Shown here: positions 26,707 through 35,183 of the stretch, piece after piece
Numbering within the stretch: position 1 is the first letter of the stretch
Layout: the number at the start of each line of letters is the position of its first letter
Assembly (NCBI GenBank): GCA_024233575.1
Contig: JACKPN010000002.1
Coordinates: 186,001 to 250,000 of the forward strand
Direction of reading: 5' to 3'
DNA from: Chlamydiales bacterium
GTDB lineage: Bacteria; Chlamydiota; Chlamydiia; Chlamydiales; Criblamydiaceae
DNA length: 64,000 nucleotides
Position numbers and translations under genes: made by a program
Notes under the pieces: generated by a model
Databases searched by the model: none
What the model saw: only the letters and a program-made list of their open reading frames with translations
Told to the model about the DNA's origin: nothing

Positions 26707-27452
26707 GAGAATACCTCAAGGTATCGATTGGTGATCGCGCTAGCGAACTTTCGTCAATAAAGGGGCTTACAAAAGAAGAGGTAGACGCCGCAATCATCTT
26801 GCGGCTCGATGACGTCGCCTTTAAAGGCGCTACAATGGCGTATGAAGCATATCTATATCTGAGAGCTCTTCTTACTCATGCCAAGAATGAGAAAGACCGC
26901 GTAGAGGGTTTTGAATTTTTCTGTATGAAAAATGTGATGATAGCAAGGTATCTGCGCAACAACGTACGCATTAACTTACTGCAGAATTCTGTCTTCGGTG
27001 AAATTATTAAGCAGTTCGTAGATAATACATGTTATGAAAGAGCGACCCTTTCAGACTTGGAGTTGATGGCATGGTCGAAAGTCGAAGACGAAAAAAAAGA
27101 GCAATGGGCTGATAGCTTCCTATCTCGATGTCCTATTAGCGTCCGCAATAATGTCGAATGGATCGAGTACCTTCCTGATGATAAGCGTGCGTGGACCATT
27201 CAAAGGGTGATGATCAACAATCCTGATTTTTCTGTTGATGAAAGTGATCCAGAAAAACCTTTTCATGACTGCCTGCAGTTGAAAAAACGTCCAATACTTT
27301 TTAAAGATGAGCAAAAACCTGCCGGCAAGTTTTGGCTCTTTTTTTATGATGAAAAAGGACTGCCGAAGATCGCCATTCAGGATATTATGGGCTCATCGCG
27401 TGTGACTACGCTGTCAATACGTACACGTGAAGATAATTTTGTAGCTGAATAG
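26634..27452 (+). CDS. Unrecognised protein, -1 frame C-terminal part of the same gene
   Basis: 272 codons in the -1 frame, continuous with the upstream gene through the A10 run. It begins AQIQQLAFEELAKVW and has normal, protein-like composition from the first codon. Upstream of 26799 (a TTG that could only be a chance start) there is no ATG with a Shine-Dalgarno, so independent translation is unlikely. The C-terminal 80 residues look like a compact beta-rich domain (GKFWLFFYDEKG). No family recognised. An intrinsic terminator follows 8 bases after the stop. Confidence 0.65.
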   Translation, partial: AQIQQLAFEELAKVWKKQGVDVEIGEYLKVSIGDRASELSSIKGLTKEEVDAAIILRLDDVAFKGATMAYEAYLYLRALLTHAKNEKDRVEGFEFFCMKNVMIARYLRNNVRINLLQNSVFGEIIKQFVDNTCYERATLSDLELMAWSKVEDEKKEQWADSFLSRCPISVRNNVEWIEYLPDDKRAWTIQRVMINNPDFSVDESDPEKPFHDCLQLKKRPILFKDEQKPAGKFWLFFYDEKGLPKIAIQDIMGSSRVTTLSIRTREDNFVAE

Positions 27453-27459
27453 TGAGAAT

Positions 27460-27484
27460 GCCGGGAGCGGGACTCCCGGCTTTT
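27460..27484 (+). terminator. Intrinsic terminator
   Basis: GCCGGGAG (27460-27467) pairs with CTCCCGGC (27473-27480) over a 5-base loop, followed by TTTT. Strong GC stem directly after the frameshifted gene and 3 bases before the convergent oxygenase stop. Confidence 0.85.
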
Positions 27485-27486
27485 CG

Positions 27487-28590
27487 TTAAAGTCCGCGCT
27501 TATGCAGTTCTCGTAAAACAAGCGGGCTTGCAAGGCCATATTCTCTTAGCCTGAGCATCACCTTAGCGCTAGCTTGACCGAAAGCGATCTGCCGCTCGAC
27601 GTATCCGCTTGTGGAAAGCAATTGGAAAAGCTCCTCGGTTGCTGTCTCCAGATTCGCCAACCGTTCGAACAGCATTTCATCGCGTGTCGCTGTTGGATAC
27701 CGCGCTTCGCCAACAAGATCGATAAACTTTGTTAGAGGATCCATTGGACAATCGCCACGCGGATGGATGAAGAAGACGATAGAATAACGCTCTTCGCCCT
27801 TTCCGGGATCGCGTACACGATGGACAGAGCTTTTAAATACGCCGTTGGTCAGATTTTGCAGCATATCTCCTACGTTGATGATGATGCTCCCCTCCGGAAC
27901 GCGAACAGGGTGCCATACTCCTTGGTCATCGCGAACTTCAAGGCCGTCAGCTGTTGACTTTGGCAAAATAGTGAACAGGTCAATGTCGGTATGCTCGGCA
28001 GCCCAAATGGTGCCTTTAGGGCAGTTTTGCGGATAATGGATCGGACGCATTAGATTTTCGCCATCTTTAAACATTTCTGAAAGATAGTTTATTCCCATGC
28101 CCATCGCCAGCGAGATGGCTTCGGCAACAGCTTCAGAACAGGCGTACAGTTCTCGATGCAGCTGCATTGCTGGCGTTTCAAGGTTCATCCATGAAGGCCA
28201 TAGGTTGCCTGTCGGTCCGATGTGGCAATGTTCTTTGATATCTAATAAATCCTGTCCGACAGGGATCTCGCTTTTCACATATCCGCGTTGCCCGTTAAGA
28301 GCAGGATTGAAGATCTCTTCTTTCTGCTCTTTATTCCCATTGAAAAACCGCTCGAATGCGGCATACCCTTCATCCAAAATGTTCATATTGATTTGGCTGT
28401 TTTTGACAGCGACAAATCCGACTTTCTTTAACGCCGTTGTCAGGTTATTGAGGAAAGTCTCGCGGTGTTCAGGGGCATAGTAATCCGCGAAATCGATCAC
28501 GGGAATACTGGAACCGGTATCTTCCTCTACGGCGCCGAGATGAACGGCGGCGATGAGGGAGCAGAGTATCAATAGTTTATACATGCACAT
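27487..28590 (-). CDS. Exported 2-oxoglutarate/Fe(II)-dependent oxygenase (isopenicillin N synthase-like)
   Basis: 367 residues. An N-terminal signal peptide is evident (hydrophobic core LLILCSLIAAVHL, cleavage probably after GAV or similar, residue about 20). The rest is an isopenicillin-N-synthase-type oxygenase: N-terminal IPVIDFADY, iron ligands His and Asp in EHTDIDLFTIL, the distal His in SSVHRV, and the RYSIVFF segment whose Arg and Ser bind 2-oxoglutarate. All catalytic residues are kept. Family members are normally cytosolic, so export would be odd, since 2-oxoglutarate and Fe(II) must be available outside. The ATG at 28584 may be the better start and keeps the signal. It overlaps the end of the upstream gene by 14 bases. 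Confidence 0.82.
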   Translation of the reverse strand: MCMYKLLILCSLIAAVHLGAVEEDTGSSIPVIDFADYYAPEHRETFLNNLTTALKKVGFVAVKNSQINMNILDEGYAAFERFFNGNKEQKEEIFNPALNGQRGYVKSEIPVGQDLLDIKEHCHIGPTGNLWPSWMNLETPAMQLHRELYACSEAVAEAISLAMGMGINYLSEMFKDGENLMRPIHYPQNCPKGTIWAAEHTDIDLFTILPKSTADGLEVRDDQGVWHPVRVPEGSIIINVGDMLQNLTNGVFKSSVHRVRDPGKGEERYSIVFFIHPRGDCPMDPLTKFIDLVGEARYPTATRDEMLFERLANLETATEELFQLLSTSGYVERQIAFGQASAKVMLRLREYGLASPLVLRELHKRGL

Positions 28591-29362
28591 CTCCTTTATC
28601 TGAGTTAGTATTTTTTGCGGTATCGAGTAATTTTTGAAATGGTTCTGTGTCGTTCTGAGCGTGAATGATGTGGTTGTTTAACGAAATTTTTAAATTCCTT
28701 AACTGTAACTCCGTTAGATTATTTAGAACATCGCCAGTGATCAGCATGACTTTTCTTTTCGTCCATGGTGACCAGTCAATGATAGGAGCTAAGGTGATAA
28801 ATAACTGCATTTCGATAGGCTTCATGTCAGCTTCTTGATTGTTGAAGCGGGCAAAGAGTTGATAATCAAGGGTGCAGTCAGGTTTGTAGCCAGCTAAGAC
28901 TGCGGCATGAAGAAAATGATAGAAGAGGAGATCGCGGTTTGTCGGTTGCTTCCCTAGGTGATTAGCGCAATCCATCACCATATCCTCTTTGCCGATTATT
29001 TTAAGCCTTTCTAGGAGGTCATTACTGTTATGATTTTTAGCATACGCCACGAGATTAGGCAGGGCGCGCGAAAAAAGGGCCGAGATTGTTTCAATGCTAT
29101 TATTTTCACTATGCTTGGCAAGCCAGTCGACCAGTTTGAAGGTGATGTCAATTTTTTGTATGGCAAAATTGTTAAAAGATTTCAATGAGAAGTCTGTATA
29201 TGAAAAAAAACCGCTAATCTTTTGGAACAACCCGCCATCACATTCTCGAGAGACTATTCTGCCTTGGGGGGTGACGCCAATTTTTTTCGTTGGATCAAGT
29301 TCTGCTATTGCATTCCAAAATGCAAGTGTATTAGGCGGTAATCCTACTTCAGTTGTATTCAT
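28577..29362 (-). CDS. Unrecognised soluble protein
   Basis: 261 residues from ATG 29362, chosen because GGAG lies seven bases upstream; the frame is open to 29419. The protein is mainly helical, without signal, membrane segment or known motif. It lies between a MoxR-like ATPase (upstream, same strand, 69 bases) and the exported oxygenase (overlapping by 14 bases), so the three probably form one transcript. It could be a MoxR partner, but it has no von Willebrand A domain with MIDAS motif, which such partners usually have. Confidence 0.6.
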   Translation of the reverse strand: MNTTEVGLPPNTLAFWNAIAELDPTKKIGVTPQGRIVSRECDGGLFQKISGFFSYTDFSLKSFNNFAIQKIDITFKLVDWLAKHSENNSIETISALFSRALPNLVAYAKNHNSNDLLERLKIIGKEDMVMDCANHLGKQPTNRDLLFYHFLHAAVLAGYKPDCTLDYQLFARFNNQEADMKPIEMQLFITLAPIIDWSPWTKRKVMLITGDVLNNLTELQLRNLKISLNNHIIHAQNDTEPFQKLLDTAKNTNSDKGDVHV

Positions 29363-29431
29363 GACAAGCTCCGTTTTGATTTCATTTGACGTTATAGCGA
29401 TCAATCGGAAATGCCACAAGAAATAATAGGA

Positions 29432-30286
29432 TCACATCAAATGGGTGAGCGCCTCGTCGCCTAATGTCATGAGAACAGCTTCGCGGAGGAGGTTATCGAT
29501 ATTGCCTTGATGGTTAGACAAGCTGATGATCCTCTTAGCAGCGTAGCGGGCGATGTTGATCCCGTCGCGGATCGTGTAGTTGTCATTGGCGGCGTGCGCT
29601 TTTTGCAAGAACAGGATGACATAGTCAAGAATATGTTCGTCGACAAAAGGTAGATTCTCTTTGAGGATCCGCATCTCCTCTTCCGCCTCGGGAAAATCGA
29701 GATAGATCTGCGGCTGCAGGCGGCTATGAATATATTCCGGTATTTCAAACGTGGAGGCATCATCGTTCATGGTGACACAGATGCGGAAGTCCGGGTGCGC
29801 TGATACTTTGAGTCCCGCAACAATCGATTCGATATAACGGCGTGTATCGAGCAGGGGAGCGAGCGATGCCCAAGACTTTTCACTCATGCGATTTGCTTCA
29901 TCCAAGATTGCAACGCCGCCTTTGATCATCGCTGTTACCAATGTTGAAGCGACGTAGCGGATTCCACCTTTCTTATCGACAACAGGAGTGATCAATAAGT
30001 CCTCGGGACGGGTGTCCATCGTGCACTGATAGATATAGACATCCCTTTTAAGACGCTTTGCTGCTGCATAAGCAAGGGTGGTTTTGCCAACGCCCGGCTT
30101 GCCGATCAGACGGGGATTTAGGGGGATGTCATCTTTGTCGATCACAAGCCACGCCGCAAGAAGCTGATCCATGACGTCCTGCTGTCCAATCCACTGAAAG
30201 GAATATTCGTCAGGAAAGCCAAGGGCAATCTCGACACCTTGGATATTAATATGGCTTTCATGTTCGCTAGGTAGTGAATAGCTCAT
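29432..30286 (-). CDS. MoxR-like AAA+ ATPase
   Basis: 284 residues. Walker A is GKPGVGKTT (about residue 62), Walker B GVAILDEANR, followed by a sensor-1 segment ICVTMNDD and an arginine-finger region IHSRLQPQ, in the order seen in the AAA_5/MoxR group. These act as chaperone-like ATPases that remodel or insert cofactors into partner enzymes, usually with a VWA-domain protein. No VWA gene is adjacent here. It is the first gene of the unit with 28577-29362 and the exported Fe(II) oxygenase, so a role in activating that metalloenzyme is a tempting inference. Confidence 0.8.
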   Translation of the reverse strand: MSYSLPSEHESHINIQGVEIALGFPDEYSFQWIGQQDVMDQLLAAWLVIDKDDIPLNPRLIGKPGVGKTTLAYAAAKRLKRDVYIYQCTMDTRPEDLLITPVVDKKGGIRYVASTLVTAMIKGGVAILDEANRMSEKSWASLAPLLDTRRYIESIVAGLKVSAHPDFRICVTMNDDASTFEIPEYIHSRLQPQIYLDFPEAEEEMRILKENLPFVDEHILDYVILFLQKAHAANDNYTIRDGINIARYAAKRIISLSNHQGNIDNLLREAVLMTLGDEALTHLM

Positions 30287-30333
30287 CGGTCACGCTCCTG
30301 AATCGTTTGGGCGAAGTATATAGCGGCGATTGA

Positions 30334-30499
30334 TTAAAGAGCCACTTGCAAAATTAGTTGGGTGTGGTTTTTCTATCAATTTTGAGGCTCTCAAAAAAAG
30401 AGGGGCGAAGCAAACTGATGACAGTTTGCGATAACGATTGCGCAGTGAGAGGGAAAATCGTAAGAAAAACGTCCCAAACTATTTGCAAGCGGCTCTTAA
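30334..30499. repeat. MITE-like element with imperfect terminal inverted repeats
   Basis: A 166-base non-coding segment between ttcA and the MoxR gene. The left end TTAAAGAGCCACTTGCAAAA and the inverse of the right end TTAAGAGCCGCTTGCAAAT match over about 25 bases with a few differences. The left end recurs at 19997 and, degenerate, at 4372. It encodes nothing, which fits a miniature inverted-repeat element moved by an unseen transposase, or a structured intergenic repeat. Confidence 0.6.
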
Positions 30500-30511
30500 G
30501 GCAAAAAATTA

Positions 30512-31255
30512 TTATGGCGTTAGAGCTTTATCGGAGCCGTACTGCAGCCCTGCCTTGGCGATGTTATGACGAGCATTGGGACATAACGCCTCCATGTCGC
30601 GAAGAAGCTCCTCTACTTTTTTGCGTAGTGATTTTGCGCCTACAGGACATTGGCAGAGGATGCGCAAAAAACCGTGCTGTCTGGCAAAAATGCGAATATC
30701 TTCTTCTGAAGCGTAGATCAACGGACGGATGATTGTGACGCCATAGTCGATCATAGGTATCTTTGGCTGGTTGGCGGCGAATTCCGCTTTCTGCAATAGA
30801 TTCATTAGAATGGTTTGTGCATTGTCGTCGCGATGATGGCCGAAAGCGACAGTCGTTGCACCAAGTTTTTTGGCGGCATTGAATATCAAGGTGCGGCGCT
30901 CCCGGGAACAACGATAACACTCTAAAGTCTCCAGCTTCTGCGTGGAACGCTCCACGACAAAAGGGACTTCTAGATGCTCGCAGACGGCGCGCAGATAGTC
31001 GATGTCGATGCCGGCGCCGCAAGTGAACTCGCCGTCAACGAAGATGGCACTCAACTTGAAGTCGGGAAAACCGCGTCCTTTGATCGCTTTTAGCATAAAC
31101 AGCAGCGTCAAGCTGTCTTTGCCGCCGCTCAAAGCGATGGATACATGGTCAACGCCCTCAAGCATCTGGTACTGATAGAGGGCGCGGCGTACCGTGCTCT
31201 CCAGCTTTTTACCGTGAGCAGACCAAGGGGGCTGTGCGATCGAAATGTCCAACAT
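30512..31255 (-). CDS. ttcA: tRNA 2-thiocytidine biosynthesis protein TtcA-like
   Basis: 247 residues. The PP-loop SGGKDSLTLL (about residue 43) binds ATP; CYRCSRERR and CQCPVGAKS supply the Fe-S/sulfur-transfer cysteines in the TtcA pattern. TtcA thiolates C32 in some tRNAs. TilS, the other N-type ATP-pyrophosphatase, lacks these cysteines, so TtcA is the better call. Single minus-strand gene; its start region faces the SEC-C gene. Confidence 0.88.
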   Translation of the reverse strand: MLDISIAQPPWSAHGKKLESTVRRALYQYQMLEGVDHVSIALSGGKDSLTLLFMLKAIKGRGFPDFKLSAIFVDGEFTCGAGIDIDYLRAVCEHLEVPFVVERSTQKLETLECYRCSRERRTLIFNAAKKLGATTVAFGHHRDDNAQTILMNLLQKAEFAANQPKIPMIDYGVTIIRPLIYASEEDIRIFARQHGFLRILCQCPVGAKSLRKKVEELLRDMEALCPNARHNIAKAGLQYGSDKALTP

Positions 31256-31350
31256 TGTCTATTTACTTGTCAGTTTAGGAAAAAATATGTAGTATGTTAT
31301 ACTCATACAGAGAGTTATGTCAAGAAAAAGTTTGTTTTTAGGTGGTTACG

Positions 31351-31617
31351 ATGACAAAAACTGGAAGAAACGATCCATGCCCTTGCGGCTCGGGAAAAAA
31401 ATTTAAAAACTGCTGCTTCAAAACAAAAGGCGGCTCCGGCGTACGCCGCAAGTTTTCTGCTAAAGTAATCAGCAGCGGCGCAAGCAAGCCTCAGGAAGAA
31501 AAAATACAGGAATTTGTTGATAAAACGCCGGAATTGATGGAGCGCACATTCGGTGCAATGATCGGCAAGGATGATAAACCTCCAAAGCCGACCGAAGAAA
31601 CGAAAGAGCAACCTTGA
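31351..31617 (+). CDS. Small SEC-C zinc-motif protein
   Basis: 88 residues. The N-terminus, NDPCPCGSGKKFKNCC, is the SEC-C zinc-binding motif best known from the SecA C-terminus, where it binds SecB. Here it stands alone with a basic middle and a Lys/Glu/Pro-rich tail. The start is ATG 31351 with TAGGTGG upstream; a GTG at 31342 is less likely. Such stand-alone proteins are usually annotated as SEC-C domain proteins of unknown role. It lies 54 bases upstream of rpe and may be co-transcribed. Confidence 0.82.
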   Translation: MTKTGRNDPCPCGSGKKFKNCCFKTKGGSGVRRKFSAKVISSGASKPQEEKIQEFVDKTPELMERTFGAMIGKDDKPPKPTEETKEQP

Positions 31618-31671
31618 CTTTCCCTGAACAGCAATGTTATCAATAAAAAGCTTTTAGCCCTAAAGAGTCTC

Positions 31672-32415
31672 ATGAGTAAATATCCTCAAAAAAAAATACC
31701 CTCCTCGAGTAAATATCCGATAAAAATAGCCCCTTCGATTTTGGCCTGCGATTTCGCACACCTTTCTAGTGAGGTGCGCCGTGTGGAAGAATCCGGAGCC
31801 GACCGTATTCATATCGATATCATGGATGGTCACTTCGTTCCTAATCTAACGATGGGACCGGCGGTAACGGCGGCGATCAATCGTTGTACCGATATGTTCC
31901 TTGATGTTCATCTGATGATCTACAACCCCTACGATTATATCGAGCGGTTTGTTGAAGCCGGCGCAGACAGGATTACTATCCACTTTGAAGCAACGGAGGA
32001 GGTAGAAGATACCCTTAAATATATTCGCGCTTGCGGTGTCGAAGCGGGGCTGTCCTATTGTCCAGAGACTTCTGAGAGCATGATCCCCAAGTATTTGGAC
32101 AAGTGCGACGCGATGCTGTTAATGACTGTCCATCCCGGTTTCGGAGGCCAGGCGTTTATGCCGGAAGTTCTCGACAAAATCCGTTTCACCAGGGAGCTGT
32201 GTGATAAGATAAACATCCGTTCAGGAGGCAAGACACCAAAAGAAGGCGAACAGCTACCACCTTTTAATATTCAGGTCGACGGCGGCATCAATGCGGAGAC
32301 GGCGCGTTTATGCTACGAGGCTGGCGCTAATGAGTTTGTGGCTGGCACCTACCTGTTTAAATTTCCGGATATGGCGGAAGGCGTGCAGGCGCTGCGCACG
32401 GCGTGCGAACCGTGA
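31672..32415 (+). CDS. rpe: Ribulose-phosphate 3-epimerase
   Basis: 247 residues, a TIM barrel interconverting ribulose-5-phosphate and xylulose-5-phosphate. Motifs: APSILACDFAHL (catalytic Ser/Asp region), HIDIMDGHFVPNLTMGP, VHLMI, MTVHPGFGGQ, and VDGGIN. A 15-residue Lys/Ser-rich N-terminal extension precedes the barrel. First gene of the chlamydial rpe-efp-accB-accC cluster. Confidence 0.95.
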   Translation: MSKYPQKKIPSSSKYPIKIAPSILACDFAHLSSEVRRVEESGADRIHIDIMDGHFVPNLTMGPAVTAAINRCTDMFLDVHLMIYNPYDYIERFVEAGADRITIHFEATEEVEDTLKYIRACGVEAGLSYCPETSESMIPKYLDKCDAMLLMTVHPGFGGQAFMPEVLDKIRFTRELCDKINIRSGGKTPKEGEQLPPFNIQVDGGINAETARLCYEAGANEFVAGTYLFKFPDMAEGVQALRTACEP

Positions 32416-32476
32416 TACCCTTTGACAAATGATGGCAAGTAGTCTAGATTATTAATAACAATTCATAGAGATAGCA

Positions 32477-33034
32477 ATGGTTTCAAGCAATCAGATTAGC
32501 GCAGGAATGATCATTACCGTAAGTAAGAAACTTTATCGCGTAGAGTCCAGTGTTAAAGTAACGGTAGCGAAAGGATCTTCATTCATCAAGACGAAGCTTC
32601 GCGATATGGCGACAAATAAAGTCATTGAAAAAAACTTCAAACCGGGACAGTCGGTTGAAGAAGTAACACTGGTCGATCGTCCTGTGGAGTTTCTCTATCT
32701 TGAAGGCAAGGACTATCTGTTTCTCGATGTCGCCACGCTTGATCAGGTGCTGATTCCTCAAGCGATCGTTGGAGAAAAAGATAAATACCTCAAGGAAGGA
32801 GTAGAGCTGACCGCATCATTCTGTGGCGATAAGGTAATGGCTATCGAACTTCCTCAGTTTCTTGAGTTAATGGTCGCCCAGACGGAAGATGACGGCGAAC
32901 AGGCGATTCTAACCGAGTCAGGAAAAATGGCAATGTTGGAGACAGGAGCTCAGCTAGAGGTGCCGCCGTTTATCGAAGCAGGCGATATCATAAAAGTGGA
33001 TACGCAATCAGGAGATTATATCCAACGCGTTTAA
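32477..33034 (+). CDS. efp: Elongation factor P
   Basis: 185 residues, three-domain EF-P. It relieves ribosome stalling at proline runs. The loop that carries the modified residue in other EF-Ps reads VAKGSS, with Lys at the usual place but without the PGKGQ context of E. coli. Domain III ends IKVDTQSGDYIQRV, matching the family. No modification gene (epmA-like) is visible here. It is followed 22 bases later by accB. Confidence 0.94.
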   Translation: MVSSNQISAGMIITVSKKLYRVESSVKVTVAKGSSFIKTKLRDMATNKVIEKNFKPGQSVEEVTLVDRPVEFLYLEGKDYLFLDVATLDQVLIPQAIVGEKDKYLKEGVELTASFCGDKVMAIELPQFLELMVAQTEDDGEQAILTESGKMAMLETGAQLEVPPFIEAGDIIKVDTQSGDYIQRV

Positions 33035-33056
33035 GATTAATGATGAGGATGCTGTA

Positions 33057-33572
33057 GTGGAATTAGAATTACGACAGATTAAAGAGCTTATGGCTGCGAT
33101 GGGCAGGACAGGCATGAAACGATTAGAACTTGGCGAGGGAGAGTTTAAGCTAGTTCTTGAACGTGAAGGCGTGGAGACTGTAAAAATTATTGAGTCGCCA
33201 TCAGCATACTCATTACGTAGCGAAGAACAAGTCCATCGCCGAGCCGACGAGGCCTTTACTCGCGGCGGCCATCAGACAACAACACCGCCGGCTCCTGTAA
33301 AACCGACATTGGACGAAAGTAAGAAAGAGGATGGTTCATTCGTTACCTCGCCGATGGTAGGAACTTACTACTCGTCGTCTTCTCCAGATCAGCCGGCATT
33401 TGTTAAAGTTGGCGATAACGTGAACAAAGACAGCGTCCTCTGCATCGTCGAAGCTATGAAGGTGATGAATGAGATCAAGTCCGGTGTCGATGGCACTGTG
33501 GCAGAAGTACTGGTGGAAAACAGCCACCCTGTAGAATTTGGAACTCCGCTCTTCCGTATCGTTAAGGAGTAA
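33057..33572 (+). CDS. accB: Biotin carboxyl carrier protein of acetyl-CoA carboxylase
   Basis: 171 residues. GTG start with GAGGAT about 8 bases upstream. The C-terminal biotinyl domain carries EAMKVMNE (biotinylated Lys about residue 137) within a typical SPMVGTYYSS...FVKVGDNV barrel, preceded by a Pro/Ala/Lys linker. It carries CO2 between AccC and carboxyltransferase in fatty-acid synthesis. Four bases separate it from accC. Confidence 0.95.
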   Translation: MELELRQIKELMAAMGRTGMKRLELGEGEFKLVLEREGVETVKIIESPSAYSLRSEEQVHRRADEAFTRGGHQTTTPPAPVKPTLDESKKEDGSFVTSPMVGTYYSSSSPDQPAFVKVGDNVNKDSVLCIVEAMKVMNEIKSGVDGTVAEVLVENSHPVEFGTPLFRIVKE

Positions 33573-33576
33573 CCTC

Positions 33577-34944
33577 ATGAAGAAGGTACTGATCGCTAAC
33601 CGCGGCGAGATCGCTGTCAGGATCATCCGCGCATGCCATGATCTTGGCTTGCAAACTGTTGCAGTCTATTCGCAAGCAGATGCCGAGGCGTTGCATGTTC
33701 TTCATGCTGACGAGGCGATTTGCATTGGCGAGCCGCCTTCTCAAAAATCATACCTCAAAATTCCTAACATTCTGTCAGCCTGCGAGGTAACGGGAGCGGA
33801 TGCGATTCATCCCGGATACGGTTTCCTTAGTGAAAATGCTAACTTTGCCTCGATCTGCGAAAGCTGCGGGCTCAATTTTATCGGTCCCGCTTCAGAAACT
33901 ATCCAAGCCTTAGGAGATAAAGCTAAGGCTAAGGCAACGGCGAAGAAAGCTGGCTGTCCTGTTATTCCCGGGAGCGAAGGTATTGTTGAAGATATCGATG
34001 AAGCACTCAAAGAGGTCTCTCGAATCGGATACCCCGTTTTCATTAAAGCAGCAGCGGGCGGCGGTGGTAAAGGGATACGTATTGCCCACAATGAGCAGGA
34101 ATTTAAAAAACTGTTCATTGCTGCGCAAGCGGAAGCTGATGTCAGTTTCGGTAATCCTGCTGTATATCTCGAAAAAATGATCGTCGATCCGCGCCATATC
34201 GAGGTGCAGGTGCTCGGCGATAAGCATGGAAATTATATCCACCTTGGAGAACGAGACTGTACCATCCAGCGCAGGCGGCAGAAGCTGATCGAAGAAGCGC
34301 CAAGTCCAGTCTTGACACCGAAGGAGCGGCTGAAGATCGGCGAAGCAGCGATCGCTGTTGTCAAAGCGGCAAAATACTATTCTGCTGGAACGGTCGAATT
34401 CCTTCTCGATAAGGACCATAACTTCTATTTCATGGAGGTCAACACTCGCATACAGGTAGAGCATACCGTTACCGAGGAGCTCACAGGTGTCGATCTCTTG
34501 ACTGAACAACTGCGAGTTGCGATGGGCGAGAAACTGCTGCATAAGCAGAAAGAAATCGCCTCCAATGGTCATGTTATCCAGTTCCGTATCAATGCGGAAG
34601 ATCCTGCACACAATTTCAGCCCATCGCCTGGGTTATTAGAGTATTACCTTCCTCCGGGAGGGCCTCATGTACGCGTTGACAGCGCATGTTACAGCGGTTA
34701 CAAGATCCCCCCAAATTACGATTCGATGGTCGCTAAGTTGATCGTCAAAGGGAATAGCCGTGAAGAGGCGATCGCACGCGCTAAACGTGCGTTGAGAGAG
34801 TTTCATATCGGCGGTGTCCATTCAACCATCCCATTCCATCTATATATGCTTGAAGATAAAAAATTTCTTGACGTTGATTACGATCTAACATACATCGACA
34901 ACCTCATTGATGAGGAATGTACCTTTGAGATCGACCAGATATAA
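33577..34944 (+). CDS. accC: Biotin carboxylase
   Basis: 455 residues, normal length, ATP-grasp fold. Landmarks: KKVLIANRGEIAVRIIRACH, HPGYGFLSENA, KAAAGGGGKGIRI (glycine-rich ATP loop), ERDCTIQRRRQKLIEEAPSP, and EVNTRIQVEHTVTE. It carboxylates the biotin on AccB. The start at 33577 has AAGGAG upstream; the frame is open 39 bases further, overlapping accB, but without support. Last gene of the unit; no clear terminator follows. Confidence 0.96.
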   Translation: MKKVLIANRGEIAVRIIRACHDLGLQTVAVYSQADAEALHVLHADEAICIGEPPSQKSYLKIPNILSACEVTGADAIHPGYGFLSENANFASICESCGLNFIGPASETIQALGDKAKAKATAKKAGCPVIPGSEGIVEDIDEALKEVSRIGYPVFIKAAAGGGGKGIRIAHNEQEFKKLFIAAQAEADVSFGNPAVYLEKMIVDPRHIEVQVLGDKHGNYIHLGERDCTIQRRRQKLIEEAPSPVLTPKERLKIGEAAIAVVKAAKYYSAGTVEFLLDKDHNFYFMEVNTRIQVEHTVTEELTGVDLLTEQLRVAMGEKLLHKQKEIASNGHVIQFRINAEDPAHNFSPSPGLLEYYLPPGGPHVRVDSACYSGYKIPPNYDSMVAKLIVKGNSREEAIARAKRALREFHIGGVHSTIPFHLYMLEDKKFLDVDYDLTYIDNLIDEECTFEIDQI

Positions 34945-35183
34945 TTAATATTTCACTGACGTTTTTTTTGCATGAAGTCGCTAGAGTAACATCCCGTGAA
35001 CAATTACCTTTTCTTGTGTTCTTCAGTATCATCTGCTATCATTTTCTTCATTTATCGAAATATTTAGATAATTTTACAGAATCTTAATCAGGTCTTAATT
35101 GACGACAGGCATATATATATGCAGTTTCACGTCCATTGGGGTGATCCTGCAAACCAAAAAAGAATGAAAACAAAAGGAAAAAC

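Noticed and set aside
26799..27452. An independent gene starting with TTG at 26799
   Set aside because: The frame is open upstream to the A10 run with protein-like sequence, and there is no Shine-Dalgarno at 26799; it is better explained as the -1 frame of the upstream gene.
30512..31255. TilS (tRNA-Ile lysidine synthetase)
   Set aside because: The CYRC and CQCP cysteine motifs are typical of TtcA, and the protein lacks the C-terminal extension of TilS.
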